This document shows positions 24,905-36,631 of a DNA stretch of 64,000 nt, in pieces. The notes under the pieces are model-generated. The model was not told the origin of the DNA. It made no database searches and worked only from the letters and a program-made list of their open reading frames with translations. Numbering within the stretch: the first letter of the stretch is position 1; the number at the start of each line of letters is the position of its first letter. The translations under genes were made by a program, and so were the position numbers. Origin of the DNA: Euleptes europaea (lineage: Eukaryota > Chordata > Lepidosauria > Squamata > Sphaerodactylidae); assembly GCF_029931775.1 (NCBI RefSeq), contig NC_079312.1:8501821-8565820 (forward strand). The letters run 5' to 3'.

Positions 24905-25290
24905 TGTAAAGGGCTTTATAGCTCACTTTAGCAGATCTGTATTCTAGAGAGCAAGACCAGGACATCAGCATAGAATAATACAGGAACTGGATGACAGCAC
25001 ATGGACAGGGGTATCCTGCAGCCCCAGTACAAAATCATGGAGGTATAAATTAAAGAGATGGGGTGCAAGAACACAGCCCTGCCGTACTCCTGTGTGGACA
25101 GGGATTTGACTAGATAAGGAGCCCAAGTTGTTTCATTTGACATATAATGAGTTGCCAGAGTAGAGGTTCAGAATTAATCTCATAATTAATATCTGTTCCA
25201 TAAACATGCCAGAGACAGATTCAAAGGCAGCTCTTAATAACTGCTGCTTACCAATGTCCAGGGGTGTCTAGCGAGTGTTTACGAATCAAC
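24905..25290 (-). mobile_element. LINE reverse-transcriptase fragment (family unresolved)
   Basis: Shorter copy of the fragment at 8,161 and 47,280. Directly after it, about 25,290, unit 2 jumps into the GC-rich region, so unit 2 lacks the equivalent of 8,560-9,595. Confidence 0.65.
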
Positions 25291-25294
25291 TCTA

Positions 25295-26015
25295 ACTTTA
25301 GGTCATCCCATTAAAATAGGCACAGTATAGCCCGACCCTTGGCTGTGGGAGATGTTTATTTGCTGCTGGGTAACACCTTTTCCTGAGATGCAGGGTTTGC
25401 ATTTTGTGCGCTGAGTCCCTTGAAAGGCTCTCTAGGGTTACATTGAGAGAGCCAGGGGGAGTCAGTCCTAGAGAGGCAAATGGGGGGTGGGAGGTGGGTT
25501 TAATACTCTCGCCTGGCTGCAGACGCCTCGCATTTTCCCGGGCTTCTGCTTGAAGGGCTGGGAGGGAAGCTGGTGAGCAAATGGGGAATATGGGGCGGAG
25601 GAGGGGAAATAGGGGCTGGGGGCTGCAATGCAAGACCTGAAACTAAGAGAAAAGAGGGGAGGCGGAGCAGGGGGGGTGGAAAAGACCTCTCCCCCACACC
25701 TTCTCCCCGCCCCATCCTGCCCCAGGAGGAGCCTGGTGGCCCCTTTGTGCAGCGCCGCGTCCGGACCCAGCTGCGCCTTGGGAGGCTGGACGGGGCTGCA
25801 GGCTGCCTAGAGGCACGTCGGCGAAGGAGAGGGAGAGGGACGGATGGGGCAGAGCCGGGGGTGCTGCAGGGAGGTCTAAGGGGGCTGGGAAGAAGAGGGG
25901 CTTTGGGTGGGGAACCCGGACTGTGTCTCTTCTTGGGTCTGGGATGAGTCACCCAAGGCGCAGCAAGGGAGCGTCTTGGAGGAAACTTTCCACCTCCTTT
26001 TGGAGGAAACTTTCC
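25295..26015 (+). promoter_or_regulatory. Unit 2 GC-rich putative promoter and first-exon region
   Basis: Homologous to 9,600-10,285. TGAGTCA is at 25,945-25,951. The CGCCGCGTCCGGACCCAGCT block near 25,755 is shared with unit 3 and missing from unit 1. The downstream part of the region was rearranged (see 26,025-26,125). Confidence 0.5.
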
Positions 26016-26024
26016 AGCCATTTC

Positions 26025-26125
26025 TTGCTGCCCCCACCCCCAAATCATAGGGCTCTCTTTACAAATAGCATTGGGGGGGGGGTGCCTCTGGCCACAACCT
26101 GGGCCAAGAGGATCCCAGTTCCCTT
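26025..26125. other. Inverted segment in unit 2 promoter region
   Basis: This stretch is the reverse complement of the unit 1 segment 10,983-11,068 (CACCCCCAAATCATAGGGCT here against AGCCCTATGATTTGGGGGTG there). It is flanked on the left by a repeated GGAGGAAACTTTCCA (25,979 and 26,002) and accompanied by loss of about 700 bp that unit 1 has at 10,285-10,980, including two SINEs. Confidence 0.85.
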
Positions 26126-27034
26126 CACCTCTGAATTTCAGAGTCTGCTGCTTGAATGGCTAGGAGGGATCTGGGAAGCGCAAAGGGGCTTTGGAGGGGG
26201 GAGATATTGGGGGGGGGGGGTTTGCAATACAATTCCCAAAGCAGAGAGAAGGGAGGGGTGGGCGAGAGAGAGAGTCCGCATTAGAGAGAGACGCTTTGTG
26301 CAGAGCCAAAGAAGAGCCGCCTGATAAAAATCTGATTAGAGGCAGGAATAGGAAAGGGACCTACTTTAGGATTTGGACAGGGGAGGGGGCAAGCCTGCGG
26401 AGAGGCAGAGGGGGTAGGAGTTTCTTCCAGATCTGGTCTATGGAAAACTTATATATATATATACACACATATACATGTATTGAGGTATACTATTTTTATT
26501 ATGTAAAAGTTTTTTATTGTTGGTCTGGGACCGTATTAAACATTTCATTCAACTAATATATAAATACATAGCACTTAAAAATAATATATCAGATCTACAA
26601 TGCCCAATTCTCTAATCACCGAAAAGTATCATGTAGAGAAGGGGGGGAGAAAACAAACTTTAAAAAGCAAATTAAACAAGGACCAATTTTTTTTTTTGCT
26701 TCATGGTAAGATGCCAGAGTTCTCTACAGCACCACCCATTCCCATCCACTTAATTATATAGGTGTATACGGACCAATTCCCATAATGACAGATTGAAAGA
26801 AATTAAAGGGAGGGGAGAAGTCACGGTAATATTTGTTTGAAGGCTAGAAAGTAAATAAAAATATTGGGGGGGGGACTTGGGGAGAGAGAGGAAGGAAGAG
26901 AAAAACATGATAGTTAAAACATAATATCAAAGATGCCCAGATGAAAACAATTTTTTTTAGCTCAACTCCAGGCTGAGTAGATTAATATAGAAGTGGACAA
27001 TCTAATATTCTTTAAATGATCACAACTAGCTACT
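26126..27034. other. Unit 2 first intron
   Basis: Conserved with 11,100-11,994. A short TA tract is at about 26,451-26,462. No gene is seen. Confidence 0.6.
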
Positions 27035-27665
27035 CATTTCTCTGTAATATCCATAAACTCTCCTCCATCACCACTTTTCAAAGAAATCTACTTTCTTCCC
27101 ATCAGCTTTCTTCATGGTCAGCTTTCTTTCACACCCATACATAGTAATAAGGAATGCTAACCTGATCTTGGTTGCCAGCAACAGACTCTTACATTCATGG
27201 ATATTTTCTAGCTCCTTCATGGCAGCCCTTCCCAGGTTCAGGCTCCTTCAGATTTCTTGGCTGTAGTCTCCTTTTTGGTTAACGATGAAGCCAATGAATA
27301 GAAAATCTTGGAACAATTTCCATTTCTTCATGGTCAATCTTAAAATTGGATAATTCCCCGACTGTCATTACTTTTGTCTTCTCAATGTTCCAGTGTAATC
27401 CTGCTTTGGCACTTTGTGTTTTAACCGTCTTCAGTAGTTGTTTCAAGTCTTCACTCTTTTCTGCCAGTAAAGTGGTATCATCTACATATCTCAAATTCTT
27501 AATGTTCCTTCCACCAATTTTCAATCCCCATTTATCTAAATCTAATCCATCTGTCCTTGTAATATGTTCTGCATATGGACTGAAGAGACAGAGAAGCAAA
27601 ATGCATCCTTGTCTAATACCTTTGCCAATTGGAAACGATGCTGTTTCTCTATATTTTTCTCCTCC
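27035..27665 (-). mobile_element. Bov-B (RTE) LINE fragment, ancestral copy in unit 2
   Basis: The same insertion as 11,995-12,630; YVDD and KTKVM are visible at 27,279-27,599. Confidence 0.88.
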
Positions 27666-27717
27666 CCGCAGCTGCTGACTCCTGGTTTCCTCCTCTCATT
27701 CTTTCTCTTCCTCCTAG

Positions 27718-27803
27718 GCAGCAGAGAAAAGATACCCTTGATGCCTCCTCCTCTTTCTCCTGTTTCTGATGAAAGGAAAAGAAGCACTATGCAGCAAGCT
27801 CAG
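27718..27803 (+). CDS. Unit 2 exon A1: start exon of KRAB module A
   Basis: An 86-nt exon, CTCCTAG|G to CTCAG|GTAAGG. ATG at 27,741 opens MPPPLSPVSDERKRSTMQQA-Q in phase 0 to A2. Unlike unit 1 it is also open if entered in phase 1 from an upstream exon (GSREKIPL before the ATG). Confidence 0.65.
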
Positions 27804-28188
27804 GTAAGGGAGGCGTGAAGTGTGGAAGAATCACTGGGGAGACATACAGTGGAGGGCAGGGATGCCTCCTTCTCGGTTGCAAGACTCAGAGCATCAGGCT
27901 TGTGGCCCTGTGTTCTGGCACAGCACAAAGTCAAGTCTGCCCACTGGGGAGGCAGGAAAGTGGCCCCCCCCAACTAGGATGGTGTGTGTACAGAAGCCCA
28001 GGCAGAGCCTATGGAACAGTATTGACCCATGAATATGGACATCTCTGGCCTCTTCCCCGCAAGGCTGCTAGCCCCCCTGGCTATGAAAATAGCCCCTCTG
28101 GGTCCAATATGGCCATGAGGGCTGGGAGTGTGTGTGTGTTGGGGGGCCAAATGTCCCCCCAGGACTCTTCTCTCCTTCTCTTTGTGGT

Positions 28189-28390
28189 AGGGTTGCCAAC
28201 CTCCAGGTGGTACCTGGACAACTCCCACTATTACGGTTGATCTCCAGACAACCAAGATCAGTTTCCCTGGCGAAAATGGCTGCTTTGGAGAGAGGAATCT
28301 ATGGCATTATAGCCTCTTGAGCTCTCTCTCCCCTCCTAAACCCCACCCTCCCCCGGATCCACCTCAAAAATCTCTAGGTATTTCCCAAGT
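28189..28390. mobile_element. MITE-like repeat split by a Bov-B insertion (continues 29,281-29,307)
   Basis: Same site as 13,150 and 53,302. The right end GAGTTGGCCACACTAC is displaced to 29,292-29,307 by the Bov-B copy. Confidence 0.8.
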
Positions 28391-29280
28391 CTCCCTATCT
28401 CTTCAATCTATATGCAGAACATATAATTAGGAAAGCTGGATTAGATTTAGATGAAGGTGGAGTGAAAATTGGAGGGAGGAACATTAATAGTTGAGATATG
28501 CTGATGACACTACATTATTGGCAGAAAATAGTGAAGATTTGAAACAACTACTGCTGAAAGTTAAAAGAGAAAGTGCCAAACCAGGACTACAGCTGAACAT
28601 CAAGAAAACAAAAGTAATGACTACAGGAGAATTACACAGCTTTAAGGTTGACAATGAGGAAATTGAAATTGTTCAAGACTTTCTATTCGTTGGCTCCACC
28701 ATCAACCAAAAGGGAGACTGCAGCCAAGAAATTAGAAGGAGATTGAGACTGGGAAAGGCAGCCATGAAGGAGCTAGAAAAGATTTTGGAGTGTAAGGATG
28801 TGACTCTGGCCACCAAGACTAGATTAATTCATGCCATCGTATTCCCTATTACTATGTATGGGTGTGAAAGCTGGACAGTGAAAAAAGCTGATAGGAAGAA
28901 AATAGATTCCTTTGAAATGTGGTGTTGGAGGAGAGTGTTACGGATTCCGTGGACTGCCAAAAAAACAAATCAGTGGGTTATAGATCAAATCAAGCCTGAA
29001 CTGACCCTAGAAGCTAAAATGACTAAACTGAGGCTATCGTATTTTGGTCACGTCATGAGACGACAAAAGTCACTGGAAAAGATCGTCAAGATAGGAAAAG
29101 TTGAGGGCAGCAGGAAAAGATGAAGACCCAACAAGAGATGGATTGACTCAATAAAGGAAGCCACAGCCTTCAATTTGCAAGATCTGAGCAAGGCTGTCAA
29201 AGATAGGACATTTTGGAGGACTTTCATTCATAGGGTCGCCATGAGTCGGAAGCGACTTGACGGCACTTAACACACACACA
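28391..29280 (+). mobile_element. Young 5'-truncated Bov-B LINE, unit 2-specific
   Basis: TTTCCCAAGT flanks it at 28,381-28,390 and 29,281-29,290. A 210-codon open frame (28,491-29,123) covers RT from YADDTTLLAENSED to the C-terminal GKVEGSRKR, one base being lost just before the YADD start. It ends with GACGGCACTTAACACACACA, the Bov-B 3' end. Units 1 and 3 have the uninterrupted site. The 5' end lies within RT, as usual for target-primed insertion. Confidence 0.95.
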
Positions 29281-29417
29281 TTTCCCAAGTGGGAGTTGGC
29301 CACACTACTTTGTGCTCCTCTTCCAGTAGTAATTTCCTTTCTCTTGCTTCTTGGCTTTTCTTCCCATGGACCATTTTTCCAGTGATGTAAAGAAATGCTT
29401 CCTTTTTCTTCCTCCAG

Positions 29418-29544
29418 GGTGGGGTGTCCTTTAAAGAGGTGGCTGTGTATTTTACGAAGAGGGAGTGGATCTTGCTGCACCCAGCCCAAAGAGCCCTGTA
29501 CAAGGAAGTCATGCTGGAGAATTTTGGGAATGTGGCCTCTCTGG
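29418..29544 (+). CDS. Unit 2 exon A2: KRAB A-box (module A)
   Basis: 127 nt, phase 0 to 1. It encodes [20 protein letters not shown] and [20 protein letters not shown]. The repressor-contact residues EW and MLEN are kept; it differs from unit 1 at FTKREWILL. The Bov-B insertion lies 137 bases upstream and leaves the acceptor (CTTCCTCCAG|G) intact. Confidence 0.93.
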
Positions 29545-30122
29545 GTGAGGATCCTTTTCTCCTGGGCTGTCTCCCTCTTGCTGGGAGGAAGTCCCTTAAG
29601 AGGAAGGACGTGGTCAGGCAGTCCTGGCCTGGGCCTAATGGCTGATCTGTGCCACCCTCCATGATCCTTCCTCTGATGTGGGAGGGGTTCTGGGCTTGCA
29701 GAGAGGGGGCCCCTGCCTGGCAGTCCTGTGTCTGGACCACATGAGAGGGTGTCAGAAGAAGCGCCAAGTGATGCTTTGCCTGGAGATGGAGCAGTGTAAG
29801 GACGGGCTTCCCTCCCATCTGGGCCTTACCTTGCCTGGGCTGAGAGGTGGTTGTGGAGTGAACTCTGCTGGCTCCTCTGCCACTTTACCTAGTTCCCAGC
29901 TGGCATTTCAAGAACAGCTGGCCATACAGTAGGCACAGAACTGCCAGTGCCAGATGGGTTGTTGTTGACCCTGTAATGTACTCGACCGTAGTTATCTGGC
30001 CAGTCAACAACCTTATTAGTTGTGTGTTTTGGAAAGGACAGTTGATCTCACTGGGAATTGTTGAACATATATGTGCTCACAGAAGAGTTATAATTTTGTT
30101 TTTTGTTTTTTTTATAAAAAAG

Positions 30123-30215
30123 GACCTGAGATGGCTAAACCTGACCTCATAACCTGGCTGGAAGAGGAGGAAGAGCCTTTTCTCCTGTTCTCTGAAGAAG
30201 AAAAGGGATTGTCAG
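30123..30215 (+). CDS. Unit 2 exon A3: KRAB B-box-like exon (module A)
   Basis: 93 nt, phase 1 to 1. It encodes PEMAKPDLITWLEEEEEPFL, then LFSEEEKGLS. The last residue is Ser where unit 1 has Ala, giving an LSG junction to either B1 or the zinc-finger exon. Confidence 0.88.
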
Positions 30216-31028
30216 GTAGTTGTTCAGACCTGTCGTGGGACTGCATGAGCGGGCGCATTTCCACAGTTGCTTCTCCTCCAAAGAGGATGAACGCGTTGTG
30301 AAAGCTGAAATAATGCTTTTGGATCTTTGTGAAAATTGGCGACTTCCTTCTTCCAAGTCAGATTGTGTCTTCCAAGTATGATCCACTCTAGGAGGCAGAG
30401 GCTTTCAGAGGGAGGGCTGTTTGCCAACACTGTTTCTCCCAAGTTCCCTTTGACTAGAGATACCAGGCCTCCATCTTGGGATGCGGTCGATGGAAAGCAA
30501 AGCTCTTTTTTTTTACTGTAGAGAAGTGACCCAAAAGAACCCCAGACAGCTCTCACCTGAATTAATTTGCCGCCTCAGCACACAGCAGTGTTGTAAGCCA
30601 TTCTGGAGGGTCGGGTGCATACAATATGCCCATATAAAATCTAGCACCTTGCAGAGGGAATCCAGACTTTCTCAGCATATTTTCCACCCTAGCCAGGATT
30701 TGTATGTTCCAATTAACAGTTGATTACCTGTTGTCTGGAGCAGCCAGTCGGGACTCTGATTAAGTACTCCAACAAATGTTTGGGAGGGGATTTGGCGGGG
30801 GGTGGGGGCTTCGACTGCAGATCCTTCAGTAGAGCTTAGCGGGGCATAATGCCACAGCGTTCACCCTCCAAAGAAGCCTCCACCCGGCCAAGGGAACCGA
30901 CCTTCGAAACCTAGAGAACAATTGTAAGTATAGGAGATCTCCAGGCACTATTGGGATGTTGACAACCTCTGCTCAACAGAAAATGTGCATACTAGAAAAG
31001 ATTTTCCCGCCCTTTCTCTCCCTCACAG

Positions 31029-31114
31029 GCAACAGTGGAAAGACATCCTTGATGCCTTTTCTGCCATCTCCTCCTTGTGGTGAAGGGAAAAGTGGCACCA
31101 TGAAGCTAGCTCAG
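31029..31114 (+). CDS. Unit 2 exon B1: start/linker exon of KRAB module B
   Basis: 86 nt, CCTCACAG|G to CTCAG|GTACAT. Open in the phase-1 entry frame (NSGKTSLMPFLPSPPCGEGK, SGTMKLAQ), with ATGs at 31,052 and near its end. Homologous to A1 including the following intron (TTGCAAGGCTCAGAGGATC). Confidence 0.65.
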
Positions 31115-31713
31115 GTACATGGGAAAGGCGGGGTCCACTGGGGAGGTGTGTGGAGGATGGCAGTGAGGCTTCCTTCTGTGTTGCAAGGCTCAGAGGATCG
31201 AGTTCCTTTCCCTTGGTTCTGGCACTGGAAGATTTGGGGCTTCCCCTGGGGAGCTAAGAAAATGGTCACCCCCTGCCTAGGATGGCATGTGCGGAGAAGA
31301 TCAAGCAGAGCCCCTGAAAGAATCATGGAGCATGAATATCTCACAGAAAACTATATTGTCCTTCACCATATGGCTATTTCTGGTCTCTTCCCCACAAGGC
31401 TGCTAGCCCCCTATGCCTGAGGACAGCCCTTCTGGCCCCAAAATACCCCCAAGGTGGGCTGTGAGGGAGGGGCAAATGTCCCTATGAAAAATTATCTGAT
31501 TCGTAGTCACTCTAGGAAGCTGCAACGAACTCAGCTCTCGAAGAAGTGAACTGAGCCACACAACCACCTCAGGGCAAACTCTCTGAAAGAGATTTATTTC
31601 ATTGTCCTGCTGACTCCTTTTGTCCTAACTGAGCAGCCACCCCTGCTTGGTTGGCTCAGCTTGAATGTATAGAAATGCACCCTTTCCTCATGGCCTGATG
31701 CCTTGGGAAGATA

Positions 31714-31805
31714 GTAGGTGCGTATTTTACATTTTGTGCCCTTCAGCTGTGTGCTTTAACAAATTATCAAGGATGTCATGCAGGAGAATTTTGGGAATGT
31801 GGCTG
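31714..31805 (+). pseudogene. Relic of a third KRAB A-box exon in unit 2
   Basis: GTGCGTATTTTAC and AAGGATGTCATGCAGGAGAA, then TTTTGGGAATGTGGCT, align with the ends of the KRAB-A exon (AAGGAAGTCATGCTGGAGAA, TTTTGGGAACGTGGCC). The middle is scrambled, no acceptor or donor remains, and a Bov-B 3' end abuts it. The intronic stretch TAGAAATGC before it also matches that before real KRAB-A exons. It lies between B1 and B2. Confidence 0.82.
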
Positions 31806-31814
31806 TTAACGACA

Positions 31815-31895
31815 GGACTTTTGGGAGGTCATTAATTCATAGGGTCGCCATGAGTTGGAAGCGACTTGAGATGGCACTTGACACACACACAGCAC
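31815..31895 (+). mobile_element. Short Bov-B 3' end
   Basis: TAGGGTCGCCATGAGTTGGA to GGCACTTGACACACACAC is the Bov-B tail, about 80 bases. Shared with unit 3 at 56,075. Confidence 0.8.
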
Positions 31896-32006
31896 ACACA
31901 GCTTTGTGCACCTGAGGCAATTATACCAGTATTGTTTCAAAGTGTGTTATTTCTGTCTTTACATTAAAATGCTCTCAGTCTCTGAGCACACTTTCAGACT
32001 TTACGG

Positions 32007-32654
32007 CAGGGGTGGGGAACAATTTTTCCGCCAAGGGACATTTGGATATTTATAACAAATTAGCCGACCAATCCCCAAGCAGGCAGCTGCCCCAGATGAC
32101 CTCTCTGCACAGGCAAGCAAGCAGACATCCAACCGTTGGCACAATCGCCCACCTGGTGGCACAGGATGGTGTTTTGCACCAGGAGTTGCTCCTGCTCCGC
32201 ATGGTTGGGGGCGGATTCTACAGCCGGCTCCTGCTACCTCCGCCTGCAGGGATGAAATGAGGACACACTGGCTAAGAACTGCCCCCCCCCCCGCACACAT
32301 TCTGGCCTTGTTCCTTTAACCCTTCCATTATCACCACTTCCGCCACCAGCTCTATTGTAGTACAGAGGGAATATATTTCTCCACGGCCTGGGTGGGAAAG
32401 GGTTAACACAGTTTCTTGGGCAGTCCTAGCAGCTTCATAGCTAACGACTCTTCTGCAAGGGGGGAAAAGGTTCCCTTTCTCAGCAAAGCAAACTCACAAC
32501 CACCTTGAATAGAGGCTATTCCTGTCCGCGGGAGGGGACAGATCGCCAGTCATAGATCTTTCTGCGCTAGAGATCTGCCAGGACCCACGAAGGGCCGGAC
32601 CAAATGATTTCGCGGGCCTTCAAGAGCCCCCGGGCCTGACTTTCCCCACCCCTG
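32007..32654. mobile_element. hAT-type non-autonomous element, 648 bp, unit 2
   Basis: The ends are CAGGGGTGGGGAA and TTCCCCACCCCTG. CTTTACGG (31,999-32,006) and CTTAACGG (32,655-32,662) are the 8-bp target duplication with one mismatch. No transposase. It sits in the intron between B1 and B2; unit 3 has it at 56,268, and in unit 1 the whole region is deleted. Confidence 0.88.
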
Positions 32655-33392
<738 letters not shown>

Positions 33393-33568
33393 TGAGCACA
33401 GAGCAGGGAAACAACTTGCAGTACCAGATGGATGATTCTTGGCCCTGTACTGTACTCCACCCCTCTTAGTTACCTATATTTTTGAAGGGACAGAATTAAT
33501 CTGGTTTGGAATGACTGAATCTATGTGCACAAAGCACACCTAATTGTGTGCTTTTTTCTGATAAAAAG

Positions 33569-33661
33569 GAACCAAGATGGTCAAACCTGGCCTGATATCC
33601 CAGCTGGAAGAGGAGGAAGAGCTGTTTCTCCTGAGCTCTGATGAAGAGGAGGGACTGGCAG
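33569..33661 (+). CDS. Unit 2 exon B3: KRAB B-box-like exon (module B)
   Basis: 93 nt, phase 1 to 1. It encodes TKMVKPGLISQLEEEEELFL and SSDEEEGLA. Identical in plan to unit 1 B3, joining the zinc-finger exon in frame. Confidence 0.88.
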
Positions 33662-34694
33662 GTAGCTGCTTAGATATCTGTCCTGGGACTGGGTGTTGCC
33701 TGTGCTTCCTTCCAAGGGTGGGTGGATTTCTGTGGCCTTATTTATCCGCACAGAGTTTCTCCTCCAAAGACCTTGGATGAACTGTGAAGGCTGAAATGAT
33801 GCCTGTAGGCGTTGAATCTATGAAAATCGGCGACTTCTTCTCCATTCTCAGATCACTTATGCACAGTCAAGCCAAGTATTGTCTTCTGTGAGAGGCACTC
33901 TCTGGCAAGGGTGTTTGACAGCCCTGTTTCTCCTGAGCTCCCTTTAGCTGGACAGGACAGGCCTTCACGCAGAGACACTGTGCCTGCAAAATAAAGGATG
34001 TGCTTCAGCACAGAGACACAATCCAAAGCAACCCCAGACAGCTGTCCAATGAACTCACTTTACCTCCCCACTCCAGCCCAGAGCAGTGTTGCTTGTGATT
34101 GGGAAGGGTCCGGGGTAAACTGTATACTAATCCTGGCTTTCCCAGCATATTTTAAACCCTATCCAGAATTTGTCTCTTCTGATTAACAGCCAAGGGCCTT
34201 TTGTGCAAAAAACCAACAGTTGAACACCATGGACCAAAAGATCTGAGCATAGGAAAATAAAATATGTAAAACTGCATCTCATCTCCTCACTCTTATCTTA
34301 CCTCTGTGATGTGTAAAGAGTGAGACAAATTTGATTTATTAGATCCAGGTTTGTTAATCAGATTAAAATCATCCCAGTTACTTGTTTCAGGTAGCCGGTC
34401 ATACTTCATCCAGTCAAGTACCGATGTTTCTCTGCTGGTTGATGGTTGCTTCTGACTGCTTTGTCATAACATTGCTACCCCAGACATCCCCCCCAAAAAA
34501 ACAAGAATGGCTGCCCCCCTTGTTAAAGCCTGTATGTCTCCTTCCTATAACTCCCAAGGCAGGAAATGCCTGCGATTTCTTAAGCAATTAGGCCAGAATA
34601 CAAATTCTCCCTTGTCTCTCAGCTAATCACAGTACCTGTGAAAGGCTGTTCATATAATCACCACAGGCCACAGATTAGTTAATACCATCTAGTC
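33662..34694. other. Unit 2 long intron, first part
   Basis: Shared with unit 3 (57,986-59,011). Short open frames have no domain. No gene is seen. Confidence 0.55.
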
Positions 34695-35340
34695 TGTCAT
34701 GGGCCAGCCTGCTGAGGCTTCCTCAGACGAAGAGGACCTTTACGCAGTAGAAGAGAGGAACAGCAGCAAGCTAATCAGACACAGATGGTGGAATGTCCCC
34801 CATGTCTACAACCACCCAGGACTCACCTGAGTTCAACAGTAGCACCGCCAAAGGTGCAGAACATTCCTACTTGAGCATAGAAGGAGTGCTAGGTTACAAG
34901 CACTATGAAGAGCACTACTGGCTGACAGCGATGAGAATAATGAGCTCTCTCCAGCAGAGTGCTGAGTCAGAGGAACCAGCAACAGCTGTTTCTTCTTAGG
35001 CTTATTTAAGTAGGTGCTTGCATCCAGGCTGATGTGGGAACAACTTGTTACTACTACCCTGTGTTCTCTTGGTCCTCTGATCATTCCAGCAACTCTTGTG
35101 GCCTTGACCTTGGAACAGACTTTGACTTGACATTTGAACTTCCCTTTTGATACTGACACTTTGGATCCAGACCTAGAGTAGCCCAATATTGACCCTCAGA
35201 CTGCTATCTGATTACACTACCTGTTTCTGGCCCTCAGATCTGCTGGCATTCATGACTTTGTTCATCTCAGGACCAGACTCCCTACCAAGACACTGAAAGC
35301 GTTTCCAGATACCAAGCCTTTGGATTTGGTTCATGATGCT
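34695..35340 (+). mobile_element. LTR-like fossil in the long intron, unit 2
   Basis: It starts TGTCATGGGCC like the element at 508 (there on the other strand). It has the same order: an acidic open stretch, a TATTTAAG box-like motif near 35,004, then a leader-like region. The right end is approximate. Present in unit 3 at 59,012; unit 1 has lost the whole region. Broken fossil, family (Gypsy/ERV-type) uncertain. Confidence 0.4.
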
Positions 35341-36074
35341 AATTTGGTTCCTGATGTAAGTTCAGGCTACTTTTTTTGCGCTGTGCTCATGCAAAATATG
35401 GCAAAAAGAAGGAAAATGAGGGACTAACACTGCTCATACTGGTCTTAAGTTACGAGAGCATAATGAGGGATTGACTTCTTTGCTAGCTCTTTCCCGCACC
35501 TTTCCTTTTACAAGCGGGTTTACTCTCTGCTGCCCCATCTGCCTTGAATTAGAATTTCAGTCTGTAACCTGGCAACTAGACTTGGCAAAAGAATCAGCGG
35601 ATGCAGGGGCATCCTGTCCATTAGGTGGCCTTAAGTGATTACCTAAGGCACCAGTGGTGGAGGGGTGCCAGTCAGCTCTCTTGCACTCCCAACCGCTGCT
35701 CTGCCACCCCTCCCCTACCGAACCACCCTTCATTCCGTTTTCTGTGATGTTAAGAATGAACTTCATACTTTGTTTCTTGTTCTCATTAGACTACCTCCTT
35801 CTCCATCTGCTCCTCTCTTCAGACCCTCTGTGCCAAATCCATGTGTGTTAAAGCATGAGTGGCTGTCCCTCTCTTAAAGAGTGCCCTTGTTCTCCCCACA
35901 ACTTCTCCAAAACTCACCCCCTGTAAATTTACCCAGATAAGAAAAGGAATTGAGGTGGTGAGTGGGAGAACTGTCTACAAACTCAGTTCTTGTACAAACC
36001 GTTTGAGCTAAACTCCTGAGCATTAAGCAGAGTACAAACACAGCTTTTACAAAGCAAAAATACATAGATATTTG
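35341..36074. other. Unit 2 long intron, middle
   Basis: No gene or clear repeat. Unit 3 has an equivalent up to about 60,205 and then lacks roughly 300 bases (35,900-36,200), including the Penelope-like terminal piece. Confidence 0.5.
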
Positions 36075-36424
36075 TGGATAGTTTCACAGGGTAGCCATGT
36101 TTGTCTGCAATGGAACAGCTAGACTTCAGTCCAGCACCACCTTAGAGACTAAATTTTGAGATGTATGCTTTTGAGGGTCAGGGCTCCCTTTGTCAGATAC
36201 AGGTGTCTTCCAATCCCTCAGACAGAGGTTCTCACCTGCTAGATCTACAACAAATATTTTTGGGATTCCAGTACCCTCCTGATGTAAGGAAACAGATCAG
36301 CAAAGCCAGAATGATATCAAGGGATAAACTGCTACAAGATAGGCCTAAACGAAACAACAACAGAACACCACTGGTAGTCACATACAGCTCTCAGTTGAAG
36401 GCAGCTTGTAAGGAAAGTTGAAGC
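36075..36424. mobile_element. Penelope-like remnants: terminal piece (minus) and RT piece (plus)
   Basis: The reversed terminal piece is at 36,075-36,205. The plus-strand RT stretch encodes DLQQIFLGFQYPPDVRKQIS and then ARMISRDKLLQ and NNRTPLVVTYSSQL, characteristic of Penelope-like RT. Broken and cut by Bov-B sequence. Confidence 0.68.
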
Positions 36425-36612
36425 AAGTAAGGAAAGTTGAAGGCAGCAGGAAAAGAGGAAGACCCAACAAGAGATGGATAGACTCTATAAAGGAAGCCAC
36501 GGCCCTCAATTCGCAAGATCTGAGCAAGGCTGTCAAAGACAGGACATTTTGGAGGACATTGATTCATAGGGTCGCCATTAGTCGGAAATGACTTGACGAC
36601 ACTTAACACACA
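36425..36612 (+). mobile_element. Bov-B 3' end facing the minus-strand Bov-B
   Basis: Plus-oriented tail with AGGACATTTTGGAGGACATT and GACGACACTTAACACAC. An AC run follows. Confidence 0.82.
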
Positions 36613-36631
36613 TACACACACAAACACACAC

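Noticed and set aside
28491-29123. 210-codon frame as a host reverse-transcriptase gene
   Set aside because: It is a 5'-truncated Bov-B copy with target duplication; no promoter or N-terminal domain.
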